A stretch of 64,000 nt of DNA from AWTP1-13 sp963832445 (GTDB taxonomy: Bacteria; Pseudomonadota; Alphaproteobacteria; Rhizobiales; Hyphomicrobiaceae): positions 1-64,000 of the forward strand of contig CAWHUM010000022.1 in assembly GCA_963832445.1 (NCBI GenBank). The letters are read 5' to 3'. The notes beneath the pieces are model-generated. The model searched no databases, was not told the DNA's origin, and was given only the letters and a program-made list of their open reading frames with translations. The translations under genes were made by a program, and so were the position numbers. Shown here piece by piece: positions 17,608-25,293 of this stretch (position 1 is its first letter; every line of letters begins with the position of its first letter).

Positions 17608-17901
17608 TCAGCTCTTCAGCTCGATCTCGACGAACGCGAACTCGTAGTCGTTTGCGTTGATGACGTTGTGATGCACGCCGGCCTTGCGGAAATAGGATAC
17701 ACCGAGCTTCAGGTCCGCAAAGCTGTCGTCACCTTGGGGCGAAATCAGCTTCAGGCGGCCGTTGCCCGAGGGAATCACCACGTAGTCCATCTGGTGGACG
17801 TGCTCGCCGGTCTCCGCGCCCGGCGCGAAGCGCCACTCGGTCACACGCACGCGCTCGTTGTCTACCTGCACCGTAGGAACCGCCTGCGGCAGCCCGCTCA
17901 T
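17608..17901 (-). CDS. small cupin-domain protein within the fds operon
   Basis: A 97-residue single-domain cupin. The metal-site motif GEHVHQMDYVVIPSGNGRLK and the second motif VSYFRKAGVHHNVINAND are visible, with His residues in both. The ATG at 17901-17899 overlaps the stop of the fused formate dehydrogenase subunit (ATGA), so translation is probably coupled. It lies between that gene and fdsA, a place where other organisms lack a cupin. A role in protecting or assembling the enzyme, or in sensing a small ligand, is possible but unsupported by sequence alone. Confidence 0.8.
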   Translation of the reverse strand: MSGLPQAVPTVQVDNERVRVTEWRFAPGAETGEHVHQMDYVVIPSGNGRLKLISPQGDDSFADLKLGVSYFRKAGVHHNVINANDYEFAFVEIELKS

Positions 17902-19610
17902 CGCAGGTCCTCCGGAAAGAACTTGAACACGCACCGCACCGGGTTCGGCGCCGCCTGGCCAAGGCCGCAGATGGACGCGTCGCCCATCACCTGGCCCAGG
18001 TCGTTGTGCAGCTGTTCGCTCCAGTTGCCGGCGGCCATCAGCTGCACGGCCTTCTCGGTGCCGTTGCGGCAGGGTGTGCACTGGCCGCAGCTCTCGTCCT
18101 CGAAGAAGCGCATCAGATTGAGCGCCACCGCCTTCATGTCGTCCTTGTCGGATAGGATTACAACGGCGTGGCTGCCGACGAAGCAGCCGTGCTTCTCGAG
18201 CTGCCCGAAGTCGAGCGGGATGTCGGCCATGTAGGCCGGCAGTATGCCGCCCGAGGCACCTCCCGGCAGGTAGCCCTTGAAATTGTGGCCATCGGCCATG
18301 CCGCCGGTGAGCTCGATCAGGTCCTTGCAGGTGGAGCCGGCCGCCGTCAGCACCACGCCCGGCTTTCTCACGCGCCCCGACACCGAGTAGGAGCGCAGGC
18401 CCTTCGCACCGTTCTTGCCCTGGCTCGCGAACCACGCCGCGCCCTTTTCGATGATGGTGGGCACCCAGAACAGCGTCTCGATGTTGTTGACCAGCGTCGG
18501 CCGCCCGAAGATGCCGACCTGCGCCACGTAAGGGGGCCGGTGGCGCGGTAAGCCCCGCTTGCCCTCGATCGATTGGATCATGGCGCTCTCTTCGCCGCAG
18601 ATGTAGGCGCCAGCGCCGCGGCGGACGGTGAGTTTGGTGTGCTTGCAAAGGCCCGCGGCCTGCAGCTTCGGGATTTCGTTGGCCAGGATCTTGAGGACGG
18701 CGGGATACTCGTCGCGGATATAGACGAAGACCTCCTCGGCCTCTACGGCCCAGGCGGCGATCAGCGCGCCCTCCAGGAACCTGTGCGGCTCGCGCTCGAG
18801 GTAGTAGCGGTCCTTGAAGGTGCCGGGCTCGCCCTCGTCGCCGTTGACGGCCATCAGCCGAGGGCCCTTCTCGGCCCGCACCAGGCCCCACTTGCGGCCC
18901 GTCGGGAAGCCGGCGCCACCGAGGCCGCGCAGACCGCCGTCTGACAGCGCGGCGATCACGTCCTCGGGCTTGCGCTTGCCGGACAGGCACGACTTGAGAA
19001 CGCCGTAGCCGCCAGCCTTTACGTACGCGTCGAAGTCCTGATAGGCCGGCATCTCCGGGTGAACGTGGCCGCCGAGCGCCAGCTCCTCGAGCTTGGACGC
19101 GCTGGCGTGGTCGACATGATGGTGGCCGACCTCTGCTGCCGGCGCGGTGTCGCACGAGCCGATGCACGGCGCCCGCACCACGCGCACCCCGGCGAGGTTC
19201 GCCGCCTGCATCTCGGTGATCAGCTTCTCTGCGCCCCCCAGCATGCAGCTCAGGCTATCGCAGACGCGGATAGTGACCTTGGGCGGACGCGGCTCGCCGT
19301 CGGCCACCACGTCGAAGTGGGCGTAGAAGGTCGCAACCTCGTACACCTCCGCCATCGGAATGCGCATTTCCTCCGCCAGGGCATGCAGATGGCCCGCCGG
19401 CAGGCAGCCTTCCCGATCCTGGATGAGGTGCAGATATTCGATTAGCTGCGCCCGCTCGCGCGGCCGGTCACCGAGCAGCGCCTTGACGGCCGCCACCTCT
19501 TCCTGCCTCAGCACGCGCCCGCGCGGGAACGGTGCCGCTTTGCGCCTGCCTGAGCCTGGATGGATCGCGCGGCTGCCACGGCCGCCCGGCGAATGCGATG
19601 CGTCCTTCAT
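17898..19610 (-). CDS. fdsB: NAD-dependent formate dehydrogenase, fused gamma-beta (NuoE/NuoF-like) subunit
   Basis: A 570-residue protein in which a NuoE-like domain (2Fe-2S ligands C117, C122, C149, C153) is followed by a NuoF-like flavoprotein domain. The FMN/NADH region GLRGLGGAGFPTGRKW is at 226-241, and the 4Fe-4S site ESCGQCTPCRNG with a later Cys in SICGLG is near the C-terminus. It passes electrons from the FdsA clusters to FMN and NAD+. In Rhodobacter these are two proteins (FdsG, FdsB); here there is a single chain, an arrangement also known in other alphaproteobacteria. Only a weak AGGA precedes the ATG. A TGGCAT-N5-ATACCA palindrome lies 39 nt upstream. Confidence 0.92.
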   Translation of the reverse strand: MKDASHSPGGRGSRAIHPGSGRRKAAPFPRGRVLRQEEVAAVKALLGDRPRERAQLIEYLHLIQDREGCLPAGHLHALAEEMRIPMAEVYEVATFYAHFDVVADGEPRPPKVTIRVCDSLSCMLGGAEKLITEMQAANLAGVRVVRAPCIGSCDTAPAAEVGHHHVDHASASKLEELALGGHVHPEMPAYQDFDAYVKAGGYGVLKSCLSGKRKPEDVIAALSDGGLRGLGGAGFPTGRKWGLVRAEKGPRLMAVNGDEGEPGTFKDRYYLEREPHRFLEGALIAAWAVEAEEVFVYIRDEYPAVLKILANEIPKLQAAGLCKHTKLTVRRGAGAYICGEESAMIQSIEGKRGLPRHRPPYVAQVGIFGRPTLVNNIETLFWVPTIIEKGAAWFASQGKNGAKGLRSYSVSGRVRKPGVVLTAAGSTCKDLIELTGGMADGHNFKGYLPGGASGGILPAYMADIPLDFGQLEKHGCFVGSHAVVILSDKDDMKAVALNLMRFFEDESCGQCTPCRNGTEKAVQLMAAGNWSEQLHNDLGQVMGDASICGLGQAAPNPVRCVFKFFPEDLR

Positions 19611-19942
19611 TTCCTGTCAGCCGCCCAGCGCCCCATTGCAACGGGGTTTGGCATACCATATACCAGCATGAAGTCACCTGTCGAGAGCGGCGTGCCGCTG
19701 CCGCGTTCGCTGCGAACGCCAAGGCGGCTTGTCGCATCTGGCTAGCATGACACATCGCCGGTGCTACGGTCGATGAACGGCACGCCGCACATCCAAAGGA
19801 CGTCGGCCAGCTGCACGCTGCAACGGTCGATGCTGCGCCCTGCGACCGCTTGGCCAGTAGAGCTCATGTCGCATTATCCTTGACAGCTCGACTGCAAGTT
19901 GGGCCATGAAAAAGAAAGAACACCGCAGGAGGGAACAGGAAG
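19611..19942. other. 332-bp gap between divergent fdsB and terC
   Basis: Shared upstream region of the formate dehydrogenase operon (minus) and terC (plus). It holds the 17-bp palindrome at 19649-19665. A minus-strand frame of 41 codons at 19742-19867 (start ATG, stop TAG) is open, but it has no clear ribosome site and no recognisable motif. A TTGACA at about 19882 lacks a matching -10 box. I saw no riboswitch-like structure before terC. Confidence 0.5.
19649..19665. promoter_or_regulatory. TGGCAT-N5-ATACCA palindrome at the formate dehydrogenase promoter
   Basis: The 17 bases TGGCATACCATATACCA form an imperfect inverted repeat with 6-bp arms and a 5-bp centre. It lies 39 nt upstream of the fused subunit start on the minus strand. 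The same layout occurs twice at 24223-24239 and 24354-24370 around a GntR/FCD regulator gene. It is a candidate GntR operator that ties formate oxidation to the oxalate genes. Confidence 0.6.
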
Positions 19943-20767
19943 ATGGAACTGGCGGGGATGGCGAGCATCGCCACCGTATTCGCGCAGACGTCTATTTCGG
20001 AACAGTGGCTCAACTGGTTCGGATCGCTGTTCGGCGCCCACGCCATCACCGCGATCGCCGTCGTCAAGATCATCGGCATCAACATCGTCCTGTCGGGCGA
20101 CAACGCGGTGGTCATTGCGCTCGCGTGCCGCAACCTGCCCCCGCGCCAGCGCCGGCTCGGCATCATGCTCGGCGCCGGGGCCGCGGTGGTTCTGCGCATC
20201 ATCTTCACCGTTCTGGTGCAGTTTCTCTTCAATGTGCCCTGGCTGAAGCTAGCCGGCGGCCTGCTGCTGTTCTGGATCGCAATCAAGCTGCTGGTCGGCG
20301 AAGAGGAGTCTGGCGAGGACAAGGTCGCGGGTGGCGGCAGTCTGTGGGAGGCGGTGAAGATCGTCGCCATCGCCGACATCGTCATGAGCCTCGACAACGT
20401 GCTCGCCATTGCCGGCGCGGCGGAGGCTGCCCCGCCCGATCAGCGCATCTGGCTGATCATCGCGGGCCTCGTCATCTCGATCCCGCTGGTGGTTGCCGGC
20501 TCGACCCTGATCGTGAGCCTGTTGACGCGCTATCCGATCCTGGTGTGGGCCGGCGCCGCACTGCTCGGATGGATCGCCGGCGAGCTGATCGCGACCGAGC
20601 CGGTGCTCCAGGATTACGTGGCCTCGCTGGCACACTACCTGGGCGTCAGCACCAAGTTCATCCTGCGCAGCTTCGAGCTCATCGGCGGCGGCATCGTGCT
20701 GCTGGCTGGCTGGATACTGACGCGCAAGGCAGAGCGCGGGGAGACGCAACGCCACGCAGCCGAGTAA
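19943..20767 (+). CDS. TerC family integral membrane protein
   Basis: A 274-residue inner-membrane protein of the TerC/Alx family (YjbE-like). Seven or so membrane helices are visible. The two conserved acidic motifs are present: INIVLSGDNAVVIALA near residue 46 and IVMSLDNVLAIAGAAEA near residue 150. Characterised relatives export manganese or protect against metal stress. The ATG follows AGGAAG. Upstream in-frame codons are not needed. It stands alone, divergent from the formate dehydrogenase genes and convergent with tctB. Confidence 0.9.
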   Translation: MELAGMASIATVFAQTSISEQWLNWFGSLFGAHAITAIAVVKIIGINIVLSGDNAVVIALACRNLPPRQRRLGIMLGAGAAVVLRIIFTVLVQFLFNVPWLKLAGGLLLFWIAIKLLVGEEESGEDKVAGGGSLWEAVKIVAIADIVMSLDNVLAIAGAAEAAPPDQRIWLIIAGLVISIPLVVAGSTLIVSLLTRYPILVWAGAALLGWIAGELIATEPVLQDYVASLAHYLGVSTKFILRSFELIGGGIVLLAGWILTRKAERGETQRHAAE

Positions 20768-20830
20768 GGCCCCGGTCAAGCGCGGTGCCGCTCACCTAGG
20801 GTAGCGGCGCCGCGCGTCGGATCGATCGCC

Positions 20831-21373
20831 TCAGTAGCCCAGCCAGGTTTCGAGCGGGCCCTTGGGCAGCGGCACCAGGAACCACTTCTCGAACATCAGG
20901 AACAAGGCGATGGGCACGATGACAGAGACGCCGATGGCCTTGAGCGGGTTCTCGCGTCCGACGGCAAGCATGAAGGCGAATATGAAAATCGCCGAGGCCA
21001 CGTAGATCCCGAGCCGCGGCAACTCGAGCGGGCCGAGCGAGACACCGCCGACGAGCGCCACGTACACGAGGCTGGGAATGAGCACTGCCAAAACGCGGCC
21101 GAACGGGCGAAGGGAGACGAAGATTTCGCCTGCGCCGTGCCCGCGCACCGCGTTCGCCAGGTTGATGATGCTCGAAACACCCATGATGGCAGCGACCCAG
21201 AACGGGAAATAGCCGGGCGCCGGGCCTTCGCCCTCGCGCCAGCCGAAGCCCAGCCGGACGCTGTCGTGAATGACGATGGCGCTGCCGCCCAGCAGCAGGA
21301 GGGCGACCACGATCTCCATCGTCCGGTTCGAGACCAGGGACCGGCTCTCGTCGGCGTTCTTCTCGTCCTGCAT
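20831..21373 (-). CDS. tctB: tripartite tricarboxylate transporter TctB family protein
   Basis: A 180-residue small membrane subunit of a TTT carboxylate transporter, with four hydrophobic helices. Family features are the N-terminal IVVALLLLGGSAIVIHDSV followed by GEGPAPGYFPFWVA, and the C-terminal PLPKGPLE. The ATG at 21373-21371 is chosen because AGGAG lies 5 nt upstream; the frame extends further without a site. It is the last gene of a minus-strand tctA-tctC-tctB set, so the order is A-C-B and not the textbook C-B-A. Confidence 0.88.
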   Translation of the reverse strand: MQDEKNADESRSLVSNRTMEIVVALLLLGGSAIVIHDSVRLGFGWREGEGPAPGYFPFWVAAIMGVSSIINLANAVRGHGAGEIFVSLRPFGRVLAVLIPSLVYVALVGGVSLGPLELPRLGIYVASAIFIFAFMLAVGRENPLKAIGVSVIVPIALFLMFEKWFLVPLPKGPLETWLGY

Positions 21374-21464
21374 ATCGCTCCTGCCTTGCTGTGTCGCGCG
21401 CCGGTCCAACGGCACATCCGGAACGGAGACCGGCGCGACTCCGAGCGCCGGTCCCCGCGCGTGT

Positions 21465-22526
21465 CTACTTCCCGGCCGCCAGGAAGCCCGCCTCTTTCAT
21501 CAGGTCGTAATGGAGCTGGTCATTGGCAGCCACCCAGGACTTGAACTGGTCGCCGGTCATGAAGGTCTGGTTGAATGCGCCCTGCTCCATGAACGACTTC
21601 CAATCGTCGGTCGCCATCACCCGCTTGAACAGGTCGACGTAGTAGGCAACGTGCTCATCCTTGACGCCGGGGGCCATGAAGATGCCGCGCAGCATCTGGT
21701 ACTCGGTGTTGACACCCGACTCCTTGCAGGTCGGGATGTCCGACCAGGCCATCGTGGCCGTCACCTTCTGCGTGTACACGCTGCGCTTGCCGTCGAAGAT
21801 GCACAGCGGACGCAGCGCGCCGGCCTTCCACTGCGACACCGCCTCGATCGGGTTGTTCACCGTGGAGTTGACGTGCTTGCCCACCAGCTGCACCGCCACG
21901 GCGCCGCCGCCCGCGTACGGGATATAGGTGAACTTCTTCGGCGCCGTCAGCTTCTCCAGCGCCACGGTGATGATCTGGTCCTCCTGCTTGGAGCCGGTGC
22001 CGCCCATCTTGAAGCTCTTGTCGTCGGCGCCCTTGACCGCGTCGATGTAGTCCTTGGCGATCTTGTAGGGCGCGTCGGCCGGCACCCACAGGACGAACTG
22101 GTCCAGCGCCAGCATTGCAACCGGCGTCAGATCCTTCCAGCTGAAGGGAACGCCGGTGGCGAGCGGGGTGGTGAAGAGGTTCGACAGCGTGATGATGATG
22201 GTATGGGGGTCGCCCGCGGACTTCTTGACCTCGAGGAAGCCTTCGGCCCCGGCGCCGCCGGCCTTGTTGACCGTGATGATGGGCTGCTTGGCCAGGTTGT
22301 TCTTGGCCACGACGCCCTGCACGAAGCGCGCCATCTGGTCGGCGCCGCCGCCGGTGCCGGCGGGGATGATGAACTGGATGGGCCGCGTCGGCTCCCAGGC
22401 CTGCGCCATCGCTGGCGGTGCCTGAAGCACGAGCGCCGCCGCCATGGCGAATGCGCCGGCGACCCTGGCAGCGCCGAGAACCTCTCCGCTCCAACCTGGT
22501 CCTCGAGTTCGTGATTGTCGCTTCAT
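21465..22526 (-). CDS. tctC: tripartite tricarboxylate transporter substrate-binding protein (TctC/Bug family)
   Basis: A 353-residue periplasmic binding protein. The ATG at 22526-22524 follows AGGAGG at good spacing. The N-terminal signal peptide ends at AMAQA. Bug-family features are PIQFIIPAGTGGGADQMARF, ITVNKAGGAGAEG and YIPYAGGGAVAVQLVGKHV. It is longer than the usual 320 residues, with an extended leader and loop segments. It probably binds a small di- or tricarboxylate for the TctA/TctB permease encoded on either side. The location beside oxalate genes makes oxalate or a related acid a reasonable guess. Confidence 0.88.
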   Translation of the reverse strand: MKRQSRTRGPGWSGEVLGAARVAGAFAMAAALVLQAPPAMAQAWEPTRPIQFIIPAGTGGGADQMARFVQGVVAKNNLAKQPIITVNKAGGAGAEGFLEVKKSAGDPHTIIITLSNLFTTPLATGVPFSWKDLTPVAMLALDQFVLWVPADAPYKIAKDYIDAVKGADDKSFKMGGTGSKQEDQIITVALEKLTAPKKFTYIPYAGGGAVAVQLVGKHVNSTVNNPIEAVSQWKAGALRPLCIFDGKRSVYTQKVTATMAWSDIPTCKESGVNTEYQMLRGIFMAPGVKDEHVAYYVDLFKRVMATDDWKSFMEQGAFNQTFMTGDQFKSWVAANDQLHYDLMKEAGFLAAGK

Positions 22527-22602
22527 CGTTTCCTCCTCCTTGGTTTGCCTGCTCGCTTTTTTTTGACGGATTGCCTGCTCTTGCGATCCTTCTGCGGTCC
22601 GT

Positions 22603-24147
22603 TCAGCGCTTGCGATCCACGACCGCTGCTCCGGCTGGGGCGGCAACTGGCCGGGGACCGGATCTGCGCCTGTCCATAAGCCACGAGACCGCGGGCCAGA
22701 ACAGCAGGATCATGCCGAGCGTCATGATCGAGCCCACCAGCCAGTTGGACCAGAAGATGGTCAGGCTGCCTTGCGACCCCAGCATGGCCTGCCGGAACGA
22801 TTCCTCGGCCTTGTCGCCCAGCACGATCGCCAGCACCAGCGGCGGTAGCGGATAGCCGAGCTTGGTGAAGATGTAGCCCGCGACCCCGAACGCCAGCATC
22901 AGCCAAACGTCGAACATGCTGTTGTGCACGGTGTAGGCGCCGACGGCGCAGATCACGAGAATGACCGGGGCGATGATCGAGAACGGCACCCGCAGGATTG
23001 CGGCAAACAACGGTACGCAGGTGAGGACCACGACCAGACCGGCGATATTGCCGAGGTACATCGAGGCGATCAGTCCCCACACGAAGTCCTTCTGCTCGAC
23101 GAACAGCATCGGACCCGGCTGCAGGCCCCAGATCAGCAAGCCGCCCAGCAGCACGGCGGCAGTGGGCGAGCCAGGAATGCCCAGCGTCAGCATCGGCAGC
23201 AGCGCGCTGGTGCCGGCGGCATGGGCGGCCGTCTCCGGCGCCACCACACCTTCGATCTCGCCCTTGCCGAAGTTGTCGCCACGCCTGGAGAAGCGCTTGG
23301 CGAGACCATAGCTCATGAACGAGGCCGGCGTGGCCCCGCCCGGCGTGATGCCCATCCAGCAGCCGATGATGCAACTGCGGATCGACGTCATCCAGTATTT
23401 CAGGAGCTGCTTCCATGTCTGCAGCACGGCGTCGAACTTGATCGTGGCGCTGCTGCCCGAGAACTTCAGTCCGCTTTCCATGGACGACAGGATCTCGCCG
23501 ATACCGAACAGGCCGATCACGGCGATCAGGAAGTCGAAGCCGATCAGAAGCTCGTCGTGGCCGAAGGTCATGCGCAGTGTGCCGGTCATCTTGTCGAGGC
23601 CGACGGACCCCAGCGCGAAGCCGAGACACATCGACGCCAGCACCTTGAAGGGCGAGCCCCTGCCCATGCCGACGAAGCTTGCAAACGTCAGGAAGAACAC
23701 CGAGAAGAACTCGGCGGGCCCAAACTGCAGGGCGAACCTGGCGACCACCGGCGCCAGGAAAGTGATGAGGATCACCGCCACCAGCGCGCCGACGAAGGAC
23801 GACGTGAACGCTGCGGTCAGCGCCTCGTCCGCCCTGCCTTGCTGGGCCATGGGATGGCCGTCGAAGGTTGTCGCCACCGACCATGGCTCGCCCGGGATGT
23901 TGAAAAGGATCGACGTGATGGCCCCGCCGAACAAGGCGCCCCAGTAGATGCAGGAGAGCATGATGATGGCCGAGGTGGGCGGCATGGTGAATGTGAGGGG
24001 GAGCAGAATGGCCACCCCGTTGGCGCCGCCCAGGCCCGGCAAGACGCCGATAATGACGCCGAGCAGGATGCCAACCAGCATCAGGGCCAGGTTGTACCAG
24101 GAGAGGGCGACGCTGAAGCCGCCGATGAGCGAGTTGATCTCGTCCAC
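22603..24147 (-). CDS. tctA: tripartite tricarboxylate transporter permease TctA
   Basis: A 514-residue multi-helix inner-membrane permease of the TTT family. The GTG at 24147-24145 (VDEINSLIGGFSVAL) is preferred because upstream codons lack family similarity and GAGAAGG lies 8 nt before it. The conserved motifs GVLPGLGGANGVAILLPLTF (about residues 35-54) and, in the second half, GMGRGSPFKVLASMCLGFAL and TPGGATPASFMSYGLAKRFS are seen. It is the first gene of the A-C-B set. Two TGGYAY-N5-RTRCCA palindromes lie between it and the divergent gntR. Confidence 0.9.
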   Translation of the reverse strand: MDEINSLIGGFSVALSWYNLALMLVGILLGVIIGVLPGLGGANGVAILLPLTFTMPPTSAIIMLSCIYWGALFGGAITSILFNIPGEPWSVATTFDGHPMAQQGRADEALTAAFTSSFVGALVAVILITFLAPVVARFALQFGPAEFFSVFFLTFASFVGMGRGSPFKVLASMCLGFALGSVGLDKMTGTLRMTFGHDELLIGFDFLIAVIGLFGIGEILSSMESGLKFSGSSATIKFDAVLQTWKQLLKYWMTSIRSCIIGCWMGITPGGATPASFMSYGLAKRFSRRGDNFGKGEIEGVVAPETAAHAAGTSALLPMLTLGIPGSPTAAVLLGGLLIWGLQPGPMLFVEQKDFVWGLIASMYLGNIAGLVVVLTCVPLFAAILRVPFSIIAPVILVICAVGAYTVHNSMFDVWLMLAFGVAGYIFTKLGYPLPPLVLAIVLGDKAEESFRQAMLGSQGSLTIFWSNWLVGSIMTLGMILLFWPAVSWLMDRRRSGPRPVAAPAGAAVVDRKR

Positions 24148-24222
24148 GAGTTGTGCCTTCTCGTCGTTTCCCCGTCGCGGTCGGCGGCCCTTGGGTCTTG
24201 TCCCATTATCGTTGGGCCCGTC

Positions 24223-24239
24223 TGGTATACATTGTGCCA
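24223..24239. promoter_or_regulatory. TGGTAT-N5-GTGCCA palindrome, tctA side
   Basis: The 17 bases TGGTATACATTGTGCCA lie 76 nt upstream of the tctA GTG, in the divergent gap with gntR. The arms match the formate dehydrogenase site (TGGYAY and RTRCCA). It is a candidate binding site of the adjacent GntR regulator. Confidence 0.6.
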
Positions 24240-24353
24240 ATTGCGCGACCGACGCAATACGGGGCTTGAGCCCCTGCAGCATCGCGCCACGAGGTCTTGT
24301 TCGGTCGCAGCCTCCCACACCGTCTGCCTTGTCCCTTGAAAGGGACTGGTGTA

Positions 24354-24370
24354 TGGCATACCAAGTGCCA
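24354..24370. promoter_or_regulatory. TGGCAT-N5-GTGCCA palindrome, gntR side
   Basis: The 17 bases TGGCATACCAAGTGCCA lie about 53 nt upstream of the probable gntR start. With the copy at 24223 the centre-to-centre distance is 131 bp. The pair would let one regulator act on both the tct genes and itself. Confidence 0.6.
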
Positions 24371-24422
24371 GTGCGGGGCTCGAGTGACACGTTGATCTGC
24401 GCGTGAATTGCTTTGGTGTGAC

Positions 24423-25109
24423 GTGGCCGATACCCAGCTGAAGATCGCCCCCATAGGTGAGGGACTGAGCCTCAAGGCACGGGCCTATGAGGCCTTGAAG
24501 GCCGCTATCACCAACATGAACATCTACGCCGACGATGCCGAGCTGCGGCTCGACGAGCGCGACTTGTCGCAACGCTTCGGTGTCAGCCGCACGCCGCTGC
24601 GCGAGGCGCTGGCCCAGCTTGATCAGGAAGGTCTCGTGCGCATCGTGGCGCGCCGAGGGATTTTCATCGTGCGAAAAACCAAGGCCGAGATCCTCGACAT
24701 GATCACGGTGTGGGCGGCGCTCGAAAGCATGGCTGCCAGGCTCGCAACCCGCCAGGCAAGCGCCGCCGAGCTTGCCGCTCTGCACACGCTCGTTGATCAA
24801 TTCTCGCAGGACAAGGTCGCCGCCAAGACAGGCGAGTATTCCGACGCCAACATCAAGTTCCACCAGGCCATCATCGGTTTGGGAAAGAACCCACTCATCG
24901 CAGAGATCACCGACACCCTGTTCTTTCATGTGCGCGCCATCAGGCAGCGCACGATTTTCGAGCAGGATCGCGCCAAGCGATCGGTGGTGGATCACAAGGA
25001 CATCGTGGCTGCATTGGAGGCACGCGACACCGAGCGCGCCGAGCGCCTGGTGCGCGAGCACACCTTGCGATTGCGGGACCACGTGGAGCGTTTCGTTACG
25101 CTCGATTGA
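24423..25109 (+). CDS. GntR family transcriptional regulator, FCD domain (oxalate/formate island)
   Basis: A regulator of about 228 residues. The N-terminal winged HTH carries FGVSRTPLREALAQLDQEGL, followed by an FCD all-helical sensor with the metal-site pattern SDANIKFHQAIIGLGKNP and HKDIVAALEARD. GTG 24423 is chosen; a TTG 15 nt earlier is in frame and also possible, and neither has a strong ribosome site. It is divergent from tctA and upstream of oxc on the same strand. The palindromes on its promoter side and at fdsB suggest it controls transport, oxalate breakdown and formate oxidation together. Confidence 0.88.
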   Translation: MADTQLKIAPIGEGLSLKARAYEALKAAITNMNIYADDAELRLDERDLSQRFGVSRTPLREALAQLDQEGLVRIVARRGIFIVRKTKAEILDMITVWAALESMAARLATRQASAAELAALHTLVDQFSQDKVAAKTGEYSDANIKFHQAIIGLGKNPLIAEITDTLFFHVRAIRQRTIFEQDRAKRSVVDHKDIVAALEARDTERAERLVREHTLRLRDHVERFVTLD

Positions 25110-25293
25110 CGGGAAGGAGGCATCCAATTCGAGGACTAGGCGGTGCTGCGGAAGACACGCAAAGCCAAGAGGCGTGACCTTCAGCGGCCATTCGGTGGCG
25201 CCCGTGGTGGACTCTGGTGCGGCACAAGCGGTCGCCCGCACGCACTGCAGGCATGGTCGAACGGTGCAGAAGAAGTTTTCTCAGGGGAGCGAA

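Noticed and set aside
19742..19867. 41-codon minus-strand frame upstream of the fds operon
   Set aside because: It has ATG and stop but no clear ribosome site, no helix or motif, and lies between two divergent promoters; noted only in the gap entry.
19740..19942. Manganese (yybP-ykoY) riboswitch before terC
   Set aside because: TerC genes often carry one, but the conserved GGGGAGUAG-type core could not be found in this leader.
22924..24339. 471-codon plus-strand frame antisense to tctA
   Set aside because: The composition is typical of an antisense shadow (Gln, Arg, His, Gly-rich), while the minus strand shows a full TctA.
24772..25293. Upstream extension of the oxc frame through the gntR gene
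   Set aside because: The frame is open but overlaps gntR in another frame; Oxc similarity starts at the ATG 25294, which has a ribosome site.
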